From: JANYCO01 sp035535995
GTDB lineage: Bacteria; Bacteroidota; Bacteroidia; Cytophagales; Cytophagaceae
Direction: 5' to 3'
DNA: 64,000 nucleotides
NCBI GenBank assembly: GCA_035535995.1
Contig: DATLOZ010000014.1
Span: forward strand, 1-64,000
Part shown: positions 18,513 to 26,440 of the stretch, piece by piece
Numbering within the stretch: the first letter of the stretch is position 1
Layout: every line of letters starts with the position of its first letter
The notes under the pieces: model-generated
What the model saw: only the letters and a program-made list of their open reading frames with translations
Told to the model about the DNA's origin: nothing
Databases searched by the model: none
Position numbers and translations under genes: made by a program

Positions 18513-19064
18513 GTGGATATAAAAGATCTCATAGAAGGCTGTAAAAAAGGCGATCCGGCGTCGCAAAGAGCATTGTATACTACCCATTCATATAAAATGA
18601 TGGGCGTGTGCCTGCGCTATGCACGATCGAGAGAAGAGGCGGAAGATATGCTTCAGGAAACTTTTATAAAAGTTTTTTCAAAGATCCATACGTTCAAAAA
18701 CGAAGGTTCGCTGGAAGGCTGGATAAGACGTATTGCCGTAACTACTGCGATCAATCATTACCATAGCAGAAAAACAAAATTCAATTTTACTCCTTACGAA
18801 GAGGTTGAGTATACGAATTCCTCTTCACACACAAGCGGCGAAGTGCTGGATCAGCTCGAAGCGGAAGAATTGCTTGATATCATCAACGAACTCCCCGAAG
18901 GCTACCGGGTGATCTTGAACTTGTATGCCATTGAAGGCTATTCACACAAAGAAATTGCCGACATGCTCACCATTTCCGAAGGTACTTCAAAATCCCAGCT
19001 CTCAAGAGGCAAGAAAATGCTAGAAACGTTGTTAACCAGAAAAAATGCCCTATCCAATGACTGA
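18513..19064 (+). CDS. ECF RNA polymerase sigma factor, GTG start
   Basis: 183 residues. Region 2 (LCRYARSREEAEDMLQETFIKVF is the typical core, here CLRYARSREEAEDMLQETF), GSLEGWIRRIAVTTAINHYH, and region 4 (LPEGYRVILNLYAIEGYSHKEIADML) are all present. Initiation is at GTG 18513, because an in-frame stop lies 21 nt upstream and no ATG fits. It is followed, with a 20-nt overlap, by the fused one-TM/beta-barrel gene. Predicted to be autoregulated from the ECF-type site at 18451-18480. Confidence 0.93.
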   Translation: MDIKDLIEGCKKGDPASQRALYTTHSYKMMGVCLRYARSREEAEDMLQETFIKVFSKIHTFKNEGSLEGWIRRIAVTTAINHYHSRKTKFNFTPYEEVEYTNSSSHTSGEVLDQLEAEELLDIINELPEGYRVILNLYAIEGYSHKEIADMLTISEGTSKSQLSRGKKMLETLLTRKNALSND

Positions 19065-20787
19065 GAAAGACCCATCGATATATAAGGCACTAAAGGACAA
19101 ATTCGAACATTTCGAAAGTGAACCTTCTGCGTTGCTATGGCAAAAAATAGAAAAGAACCTTGCGCAGACGAAAAAGAAAAATAATATCCGGAAAGGGATC
19201 ACTGGTTCTTTTATTTTACTATGTACTGCCGCACTAGGCTCTGCCTATTGGTGGTATACTATTGAAAATAGCATGCGGAAAAATGAATCTGCTCCTTCTG
19301 CCGATATTACTCTTGTACAACCATCAAAAAACGATCCGCGCAAATCCTCTGTATCTATTCAGAAAAACAATACGACAACCGAAAAACAAACAGACTCAAG
19401 TAACCAACCGGTAAACATCAACAATTCCGAACACAAAGAAACAACGCTTGATAAAAATACGGCTACTGGTACTGTTCAACATTCTCCTTCTACTAAAAAA
19501 GATCAGTCCATTTCTTCTCAAACAGGAATGCCTTATGAAAAGATACATAATTCTAAAGAGTTAACCCAGGAAAATAAAATTTTACAAAATAAAAACACTT
19601 CTACTGCTTCTCTTCAAAGATCAAGCTCGGAGAAAAAAAATACTTTTACAGGCAGCTCTACAAAAGATATTTCAAAAGATAGAAGCGATCAATCCGCGAA
19701 AAAAAATCCTGCCAACAGATCGAAAAACAACTTGGATAATTTGAAAGCTTGGAAAAGTGATTCAACGATAAATGCAACGTCCAACAACGATCGCAACAGT
19801 CCTTCTTTTAACGGCTCCTTCAAAAAACATTCGAATGAGGTTGATGCATTTTCTAAACAAAACACAAAACAGCAAATAACTCAAGACAGTCTTAACGCGC
19901 TTTCCTCTACAAGAAAGCCCTCAAACCACAACGCTGTAACAACAGATACAAGCAACGCGAATCAAGTAGTTTTTCATGATCTTACCAAAGAAAAGATCAG
20001 CCCGGCAGCTGATCCTATTCTCACGAAGGCTAAGATTGATAGTACTGTCTTTGCGAAAGCAGATACGCTTGTGAAGGCTGATAGTACTATCGTACAAGCT
20101 GATACTTCCGGCAAGGCCGTTAAGAAAGAAAAAAATAATTCCACTCATACCTTCGCCATTTCTCTTTTCGGCGGCCCGGAAAAACTGTTATCCAACCTGG
20201 CTCCTTCTACTATGAAGACTTCTTCCTCTGGTGCCTATTCTGCTGGCCTTCGGGCAGATTACTTTATCACGGAAAAACTCTCCGTAAACGCAGGACTTGG
20301 ATTGATCCAGTTGCACAACCGATATAACTATCACTACACTGCCCTCCGCAACGATACCACTCATCATGTAACCACTGACACAAGTGGAAATGTGATAAGC
20401 GATAGCATTTCCATTGCTAGCAATACACATGATTATTCGGCTACTGCAAATGCTTCTTATACTTATCTGACATTACCAATGGGATTGAGTTATCGGATCG
20501 GATCGGGGAAATTATTTCTGACATTATCCGGTAGCCTTGCACTTTCTTACTTAGTCCATCATCACGAAACGGTTAGCGACAATTCTTTTGCTTTTCCTTC
20601 TAAACATTCTCTGAATGTATTTCTATCGGCCTCTTCGGCCTTGAATTATAGGCTATCCAAAAGCATCGCGCTCTTTATAGAACCTGACTTCAAATATGGA
20701 TTGGGTACACTATATTCTTCCAAGCATCCCTCGTTTCTGGGCGTCAACGGAGGGATCACTATTTTGTTTGGAGGAAAACAAAAATGA
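19045..20787 (+). CDS. Fused one-TM regulator and beta-barrel protein
   Basis: 580 residues (or 576 from the ATG at 19057): a cytoplasmic N-terminus (LKDKFEHFESEPSALLWQKI), one membrane helix (GSFILLCTAALGSAYWWYT, about 50-70), a low-complexity Ser/Lys/Asn/Thr periplasmic linker of about 280 residues, and a C-terminal barrel-like domain (about 370-580, with SAGLRADYFITEKLSVNAGL). The N-terminal part corresponds to the separate 12132-12710 product and the C-terminal part to the 11351 product in the other ECF module. A protein spanning inner membrane, periplasm and possibly outer membrane could couple envelope state to the sigma factor. This is inference; no anti-sigma domain was recognised. 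Confidence 0.72.
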   Translation: MPYPMTEKDPSIYKALKDKFEHFESEPSALLWQKIEKNLAQTKKKNNIRKGITGSFILLCTAALGSAYWWYTIENSMRKNESAPSADITLVQPSKNDPRKSSVSIQKNNTTTEKQTDSSNQPVNINNSEHKETTLDKNTATGTVQHSPSTKKDQSISSQTGMPYEKIHNSKELTQENKILQNKNTSTASLQRSSSEKKNTFTGSSTKDISKDRSDQSAKKNPANRSKNNLDNLKAWKSDSTINATSNNDRNSPSFNGSFKKHSNEVDAFSKQNTKQQITQDSLNALSSTRKPSNHNAVTTDTSNANQVVFHDLTKEKISPAADPILTKAKIDSTVFAKADTLVKADSTIVQADTSGKAVKKEKNNSTHTFAISLFGGPEKLLSNLAPSTMKTSSSGAYSAGLRADYFITEKLSVNAGLGLIQLHNRYNYHYTALRNDTTHHVTTDTSGNVISDSISIASNTHDYSATANASYTYLTLPMGLSYRIGSGKLFLTLSGSLALSYLVHHHETVSDNSFAFPSKHSLNVFLSASSALNYRLSKSIALFIEPDFKYGLGTLYSSKHPSFLGVNGGITILFGGKQK

Positions 20788-20792
20788 TAAAT

Positions 20793-21236
20793 TTAATGCT
20801 CTACCTTATAAAAAACTTCCTGGTTACTGCTTTCAATAAGCTTGCTCCAATCTGTATTTTCTTTTAAGATCATATTTTCTACATTTTGTGTCAATGCAGA
20901 GATGGAAGCGTTTTCGTACATACCGGCTTTATTCAGGTACATAAACTTATGATACTTCAGCGATTCCGCGGTAGACCGGTAGTTTGTCCATTTTTCCTGA
21001 AACTTGAATACAATACTTAATCCCGAGATCAGCGCCACCAATACACCAACGATCCCTACGGCTATTTTTATGGATGTACTGTCGCTTATAAACCCTGCCA
21101 GGAAAGGGATGGAGAGCGCCAGCAGGATCTCTGCTATTTTAAATGTATAAAACCATTTTTTGTTGAAAGCCGATTGTTTGCTGTACCATTTTATTTGTAC
21201 TTCTAATCGTTCGCTGATGTATTCTTGTTCGTTCAT
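20793..21236 (-). CDS. SLATT/DUF4231-like two-TM protein
   Basis: 147 residues from the ATG at 21236; an upstream TTG overlapping the ATPase stop at 21251 is possible but less likely. The plan fits SLATT/DUF4231: an N-terminal helix (YISERLEVQIKWYSKQS), two adjacent membrane helices (AEILLALSIPFLAGFI and VGIVGVLVALISGLSIVF) and a C-terminal helix (WTNYRSTAESLKYHKFMYL). SLATT proteins are predicted pore-forming effectors in bacterial conflict systems that also use TIR, SLOG or nucleotidyltransferase sensors. Third gene of the protease / ATPase-TIR / SLATT operon. It converges on the 19045 gene with only 5 nt between the stops. Confidence 0.8.
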   Translation of the reverse strand: MNEQEYISERLEVQIKWYSKQSAFNKKWFYTFKIAEILLALSIPFLAGFISDSTSIKIAVGIVGVLVALISGLSIVFKFQEKWTNYRSTAESLKYHKFMYLNKAGMYENASISALTQNVENMILKENTDWSKLIESSNQEVFYKVEH

Positions 21237-21250
21237 GATAAGAGGAATTT

Positions 21251-23119
21251 TCAAGCTAATAAATCTGATATTTCTTTAGGTGTTTTATTTTTGCCACTTA
21301 TGTAAGCTCTTGTTTCTACAATCTCAGGCGTTTTGGAATCATCTATCTTTACGATCTTGAGAAAATCGGAAGTATAATCCAGCACTAATTTTTGTTTGAT
21401 CGTATGCCATTCAAAACTTGTCCATTTTGTAGTAAGATAATTTTGCGAAAGAAACACGATCACATTTTTCGCCGATTTTTTATACACTTCCAATAAATAA
21501 TCGATCAGGTCTACGCCGATGGATTTTTTTTCAAAATCTTTATCGTAAAAAACTTTCATTCCTTTTGCTTTCAACTCCGCTGCCACCGCTTCCACAATGT
21601 ACCGGTCGGCTCCTGCATAGGAGATAGCAAAGTCGTAGATGTAGTTGATATCTCTGAATTCGTAATGGTTTCCGATAATGTTTTTAGTATTGTGAAAATC
21701 CAGGCTGAATATTTTAGTGAAGTATGAATCCAGGATTGGATGTGTTACATAATATTCGCTTTTGGGATATTGATTCAAACTATAGTACAGATAATCGCCG
21801 GCTTTTTTAAAATATTGAAATTTGATCTTTTGCCCGCTCTTATTTGTCCGCTCATTGATCACTCCGATCAGGCCTACGTTGTAACAGATCCCGAGAAATT
21901 TCTTTTCTTCTTCGTTCAGTATTTTATGATGAAAAATATTAGACTGGACTTTTTTCAAAAATTTAATAAGACATTCTTCATCGAAGGAAGGAATAATTTC
22001 CAGCAAATAATCTTTGATAATGCCATCTGTTTTCTCATTGATAAAATAACGTATATCTTCAATCCTGTCTTCTTCCGGGATTATTTTATAATCAATTTTT
22101 GTCAGCCGTTCGTAATACAGCAGGGATCCTAGCTTCACTACTTCTCTGGGCCTGCCCAGGGTGTGGCGCAATATGAAATCTAGCGCGTCTTCGTCCTGAT
22201 CAGGAATGAAAGGATGATTCATTTTTGAATATCCCAAAAAACGTTCGATGATATTGGCGGCTTCTTTTTTGATAAGTTTAGAAGTCTCCGTGATCTTAAT
22301 ATTATTGGTAAAGATCACTTTTAATTCACTTGGCGAATAATTCAAATTGGTTGCAAACCCTTCCAGGTTTGCCGACATTCCGCCTGGGATCAGCTTAAAT
22401 GCTTCGTTTCGAACGGTTGTGTAAATTCTGACATGAGAGTTGAGCTGGCAGATATCGTAAATTGATTTTACCAAGCCTACGTGAATATGTCCCCAGATCT
22501 TGATTGGCAGATCTGAATAGGTTTCATAATCGTAATACTTTCCATTCACCAGATCGTCCACCGCCTGGTCTACACCGTCGACGAATAATACTACCCCGCT
22601 TTGAATCTGCTTCGTTAAGCTGATCAATTTTGGCATCGAAGAAGAGATCACTTTGTTCAACGCTTTTCGATCGCTGAGCAAATAACTTAAAACACCTGAT
22701 ACGCTGGAGAAATTATGGTCTTCAATCTCTAGTTTTTCTTCGATGTTCAACCCATAGGTTTTGCAGGCAACTGCCATCAGTGCGAACTTCCAGATGTTTT
22801 CCCAGAGATCGGGGGTTTGAAATTTGGCAATCTCTTCTTTGGAAAACTGGCTAAAGTATACGATCAGATTTTCTGTCAATTCATTGGTGGGAGAAAATTT
22901 TATTTCTGCGTTGTGCGCTTTTCTGAAAAGAAAACTTTTATAGGAAAGTAAAAATGTTTTTCCAATCCCTTTCGGACCAATCAGGAAAAGCATCTTATCG
23001 CGATGGCCGATGTTTAGATATTTATCAATTAATTCATTTCGAAATAATACACTTTCTACATCTTGGGAGAAATCAAAATTGTTCGCCTCAAATATCCAGG
23101 GGTCTGTGGTAGCTGTCAT
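21251..23119 (-). CDS. P-loop ATPase fused to C-terminal TIR domain
   Basis: 622 residues. Walker A GPKGIGKT (48-55), Walker B LFVDGVD (178-184) and a following regulatory helical region to about 490 resemble the Sll1717-type P-loop ATPases. Residues about 493-622 form a TIR domain (YDFAISYAGADR, KNVIVFLSQNYLTTKWTSFEW). E570 in the W..FEW motif corresponds to the catalytic Glu of NAD-cleaving bacterial TIRs and is retained. Such architectures act as sensor/switch (ATPase) plus effector (NADase). The gene follows a papain-like protease gene with a 25-nt gap and precedes the SLATT gene. A role in anti-phage or abortive-infection immunity is inferred, not shown. Confidence 0.87.
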   Translation of the reverse strand: MTATTDPWIFEANNFDFSQDVESVLFRNELIDKYLNIGHRDKMLFLIGPKGIGKTFLLSYKSFLFRKAHNAEIKFSPTNELTENLIVYFSQFSKEEIAKFQTPDLWENIWKFALMAVACKTYGLNIEEKLEIEDHNFSSVSGVLSYLLSDRKALNKVISSSMPKLISLTKQIQSGVVLFVDGVDQAVDDLVNGKYYDYETYSDLPIKIWGHIHVGLVKSIYDICQLNSHVRIYTTVRNEAFKLIPGGMSANLEGFATNLNYSPSELKVIFTNNIKITETSKLIKKEAANIIERFLGYSKMNHPFIPDQDEDALDFILRHTLGRPREVVKLGSLLYYERLTKIDYKIIPEEDRIEDIRYFINEKTDGIIKDYLLEIIPSFDEECLIKFLKKVQSNIFHHKILNEEEKKFLGICYNVGLIGVINERTNKSGQKIKFQYFKKAGDYLYYSLNQYPKSEYYVTHPILDSYFTKIFSLDFHNTKNIIGNHYEFRDINYIYDFAISYAGADRYIVEAVAAELKAKGMKVFYDKDFEKKSIGVDLIDYLLEVYKKSAKNVIVFLSQNYLTTKWTSFEWHTIKQKLVLDYTSDFLKIVKIDDSKTPEIVETRAYISGKNKTPKEISDLLA

Positions 23120-23144
23120 AGATGGTTTTAATAAAGAAGACTAC

Positions 23145-23891
23145 TTAGATTAATCTAATGGTCCAGAAATCGTCTGCAAGGTTTGTATTGGTGATATAAG
23201 CATAAGGAAGGTAGAAATGCCCGCCATCGCCCCAGGATTTTCCCCAGGAATTGCGCACAATGAAACATTGTTTGGAATCGTCGTAGCCCACACAGCATAC
23301 GGCGTGGCCGCCGAGTGATTTTTCTTTTTTGGAAGGCATCGGCACCATTCCACTTTTTGCCACTTTTGCCGATTCAAAACTTTCGTACACCGTCATTCCA
23401 AACACAAACGTAAAGCCGGAAGCCAACACAGATTTAAGATCGTCCAGCACCGTATTATTGATACGGGAATATTGTTTGACCAGGTTTTGTGCGGCGTCTG
23501 TGTAGCACTTTTTAGCCGGCTTGGTTTTGAATTTGGTAATTTTATATGGCCATTCCGCCTCCGGACAATACCCGATTTTTGATACGCTTTTAATTCCATC
23601 ACGGATCTGAGCGCCGGAGTCCTCGCCAATGCTGCCTTCCATGGCGCGCTCGTTGTAGTAGATAAATAATCGCGAAGGTTTCATTGGCGCCAATCCTTGT
23701 TTCACACGTTGCATATCGATGGTCATGGAAATAGAATTTCCGGTGCAGGAGCCAAGCTGTCCCTGATCGTATACAGTCGTATAAGTAATGCGCAGATCTA
23801 CCAGCGGAGGAAGGCTGATCGTTTTTTTGGCTACATAAGCATAGTCTCTATGATCAGGAAGATCGGGCTTCCAGGTATATTTTCTTTTCAT
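23145..23891 (-). CDS. Papain-like C1 family cysteine peptidase, cytoplasmic
   Basis: 248 residues with all papain residues: Q43 (oxyanion hole), C49 (GSCTGNS), H196 (GGHAVCCVGYDD) and N214 (RNSWGKSWGDGG). It has no signal peptide and no inhibitory propeptide; the chain begins directly with the mature-like MKRKYTWKPDLPDHRDY. That argues for an intracellular enzyme kept in check by another factor, possibly the ATPase-TIR partner encoded 25 nt downstream. First gene of the three-gene island. Alternatively it may be a free-standing protease unrelated to defence. Confidence 0.92.
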   Translation of the reverse strand: MKRKYTWKPDLPDHRDYAYVAKKTISLPPLVDLRITYTTVYDQGQLGSCTGNSISMTIDMQRVKQGLAPMKPSRLFIYYNERAMEGSIGEDSGAQIRDGIKSVSKIGYCPEAEWPYKITKFKTKPAKKCYTDAAQNLVKQYSRINNTVLDDLKSVLASGFTFVFGMTVYESFESAKVAKSGMVPMPSKKEKSLGGHAVCCVGYDDSKQCFIVRNSWGKSWGDGGHFYLPYAYITNTNLADDFWTIRLI

Positions 23892-23967
23892 ATGATTTTT
23901 GTTTTAAGAAAGATTTTTGCGCAAACAGCGACTTTCAAAATAATTTTTTTATTTATAAAAAAATGAG

Positions 23968-23990
23968 GTTTGTGCTAAACTGGCACAAAC
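23968..23990. promoter_or_regulatory. Palindrome upstream of the protease-ATPase-TIR-SLATT operon
   Basis: GTTTGTGC (23968-23975) and GCACAAAC (23983-23990) form perfect 8-nt inverted arms with a 7-nt spacer, about 80 nt before the operon start. It could be an operator for a dimeric regulator. A related string (TTGGCACAACTTAGCACAAAC) occurs at 49321-49341. Confidence 0.4.
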
Positions 23991-24082
23991 TATTTGGTGA
24001 AAAGGTTAAAGATCATTGAGTTTTGTAAAAAAAATTAGATATACGTAGTTAAGTTTTATTGTTTTTTAATGATAGTTGCTAA

Positions 24083-24329
24083 AAGAGCGCAGAGTGCATT
24101 GCCGGCGGGGATGCCAGCAATGATGAACGTCAGTAAAAAAGATTTATCATTCCCTTCTGGGCATCTATACTACTTATTAAGATGAAAGAAATACAAACTT
24201 ATCGTTCTTACTGTATTTTTCCATTTTCCTTGTTTGCTGGCGTCCCCGCCAGCAAACAAGGAAAATGGAGTTTCGAAAAAGAGCGCAGAGCGCATTGCTG
24301 GCGGGTACGCCAGCAATGATGAAGAACGA
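24083..24329. repeat. Two direct copies of a GCTGGCGGG...CCAGC hairpin repeat
   Basis: Copies at 24083-24129 and 24279-24329 share GAGCGCAGAG-GCATTG, then a GC-rich palindrome (CTGGCGGG / CCAGC) and CAATGATGAA. The gap 23892-24397 contains these repeats and no supportable gene; short frames here are built of repeat sequence. Confidence 0.8.
24221..24268. repeat. Perfect palindrome with 22-nt arms
   Basis: Arms 24221-24242 and 24247-24268 are perfectly complementary with a 4-nt loop (TCCC). The core GCTGGCG...CGCCAGC is shared with the flanking repeats and with a copy at 42706-42727. A strong hairpin in either strand; REP-like. Confidence 0.85.
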
Positions 24330-24397
24330 CGGCTTAAAAAAAATAAAAAGCGTGTGCGATAAAACTACCACACACGCTTACCAAAAGAAAATTTTTC

Positions 24398-25981
24398 TTA
24401 CAGATCCAGTTTCAATTTTTCTTCTTCAATATCAATTTGCCGTAAATATTTCCGGACCACTTCTTCATCCATTTTCTGGTCGGTGTGATTTCTATGCAGC
24501 AGCCATTGTCGCTGCTTGTTCAGCACATCCAGGTAAATAGTTCTTACTTCGTTGGAAAGCTCTGCATCTACTTCATTGCTTTGGTCTTCCCATTTGTTTG
24601 CCATATGTTGCAAGGTGACATGCTGATCTACGTGTTCGCTGTAATTACTTCTCAAATGTTTCAACGCCTGCTCCGCCAGGCCTTTCCGGATCATACTTTC
24701 CATCTCCTCTTCCGGGTGATAGTAATGATCAGTATCGGTAAGATTTACTTTTTTGATCAGCATAGGGAGCGTCAATCCTTGTAAGAGTAAGGTGGCTAAT
24801 ATCACGATAAAAGTTATGAAGAGGATCAGGTTCCTATGCGGGAAATTCACGCCATTGCTCATTTGTACGGGAATCGACAAAGCTGCTGCCAGCGATACCA
24901 CACCGCGCATTCCTGTCCAGCCTATCACTATAGGCGCTCTAAATCCGGGACTCGGATCGGCTACTTCTATAAAATTGCGGGCAATTAATGTAACAAACAA
25001 CGCTCCGAATGCCGCCAGGAATCTGCCGAGTATTAAGACCAGTGTGATCAACAAACCATATCCAATGGCAGCAGAAAAACTTACCCCTTCCAGCTTCAGT
25101 CCCTCGGTAATTTGGGGCAGGTCGAGACCGATCAATAAAAACACCAATCCATTCAGCACAAACACGAGGCTTTGCCATACAGTTGTGCCGCGCAATCTTG
25201 AGGAGCTGTTCAGGAAATAATTTCGTCTGTTCGACAACAACAATCCTCCGCTTACCACAGCCAGTACGCCAGAGCTGTGCACTTCTTCGGCTACAAGGTA
25301 GATCATATAAGGCGTTACTAGACTCAATACAATATCTACATTGACATCTGCAGGAAGCAACATGCGATGTGCTTTCATAAACAGCCAGCCTATTAATAAA
25401 CCAACACCCACACCACCTACGATCATCCAACTGAAGCTGAAGATCGCTTCGTGCCAGACGAATTGCCCGGTAGCCACAGCAATCAGGGCAAAGCGGAAAA
25501 TGATCAACGAAGACGCATCGTTCAGCAAACTTTCTCCTTCAAGAATGGAAGTCATGCGCTTCGGTACTTTTACAAATTTCAGGATCGCGTTTGCACTTAC
25601 AGCATCAGGCGGCGAAACTATGCCACCAAGAAGAAACCCAAGCGCCAACGAAAAACCAGGGATAAACCAATTCGCCACCAAGGCCACGGAGAGAGCCGTG
25701 AGAAACACGACGACAAATGCAAAGCTCCCGATGATACGACGCCAGCGCCAGAGCTCTTTCCAGGAAATAGCAAAGGCAGCTTCGTATAAGAGCGGTGGCA
25801 AGAAGATGAGAAAGATCAGATCCGGAGTGATATGTACAACAGGAACACCGGGAAGAAAACTAATCAGTAATCCGGCAATCACCAGTAATACCGGGTAGGC
25901 TACTTTTATTTTGTCTGCCAGCATGATCAGAAGTACGATGACTACGATCAGGATCAGATAGAACGGGAACAGTTCGCTCAT
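24398..25981 (-). CDS. CPA1-type Na+/H+ antiporter
   Basis: 527 residues with about twelve membrane helices (1-400) and a hydrophilic C-terminal tail of about 120 residues. Family motifs are present: PDLIFLIFLPPLLYEAAF, GGIVSPPDAVSA and the ion-binding EGESLLNDASSL (ND motif). It exchanges Na+ or K+ for protons across the inner membrane, for pH and salt homeostasis. It stands alone; the nearest same-strand gene is the protease 0.5 kb downstream, separated by repeats. Confidence 0.93.
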   Translation of the reverse strand: MSELFPFYLILIVVIVLLIMLADKIKVAYPVLLVIAGLLISFLPGVPVVHITPDLIFLIFLPPLLYEAAFAISWKELWRWRRIIGSFAFVVVFLTALSVALVANWFIPGFSLALGFLLGGIVSPPDAVSANAILKFVKVPKRMTSILEGESLLNDASSLIIFRFALIAVATGQFVWHEAIFSFSWMIVGGVGVGLLIGWLFMKAHRMLLPADVNVDIVLSLVTPYMIYLVAEEVHSSGVLAVVSGGLLLSNRRNYFLNSSSRLRGTTVWQSLVFVLNGLVFLLIGLDLPQITEGLKLEGVSFSAAIGYGLLITLVLILGRFLAAFGALFVTLIARNFIEVADPSPGFRAPIVIGWTGMRGVVSLAAALSIPVQMSNGVNFPHRNLILFITFIVILATLLLQGLTLPMLIKKVNLTDTDHYYHPEEEMESMIRKGLAEQALKHLRSNYSEHVDQHVTLQHMANKWEDQSNEVDAELSNEVRTIYLDVLNKQRQWLLHRNHTDQKMDEEVVRKYLRQIDIEEEKLKLDL

Positions 25982-26112
25982 GAGTTTAGTGAATGTTAAG
26001 ATGCAAATATAATTATTCTATAATCATTGCCTGCCGTGTAAGTCTGCTTATACTGAACATATAAGTCAGGCGGAATCATTGCAATGGAAATATAAACAGA
26101 CTTAAAATAAAA

Positions 26113-26296
26113 TTGGAATCCCCTCTTAACTATTAATACTTATTTGAGATGCCGGATGCCAGATACCGGATAAATGCGAGGGTAACTTAATGACATTGTC
26201 TTTTAGCTTACTTGTAAACAGAGTTGTTTTTCTAAACTATCTGGTATCTGGTATCTTGCATCCATCATTAATCTTAATACTTAAAAGGGGAATTCT
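26113..26296. repeat. Nested inverted repeat with GATRCCR heptamer words
   Basis: The outer arms (about 26114-26141 and 26268-26295, GGAATCCCCTCTTAA type) are imperfect. The inner left arm is a tandem heptamer array GATGCCG-GATGCCA-GATACCG-GATAA (26148-26173), with a matching inverted array near 26238-26263. The remaining sequence between the divergent genes (25982-26440) holds no gene. Confidence 0.75.
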
Positions 26297-26440
26297 AAAA
26301 AAAATAAATAGTATATTGTATTGATATTTGTACGGTTACATAACCCATAGTAACTGTATTAAAAAGCAACTCAATTATACTTAACCAACAAATTAACCAG
26401 CTTTTTCTGTACTATGTTTACAGTGGAAGCTACGCCTTTC

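Noticed and set aside
24177..24371. Short minus-strand ORF in the repeat cluster
   Set aside because: Made of the palindrome and repeat sequence; no homology pattern.
26148..26263. CRISPR-like array at the heptamer repeats
   Set aside because: Units are only 7 nt, degenerate and inverted, with no spacers or cas genes.
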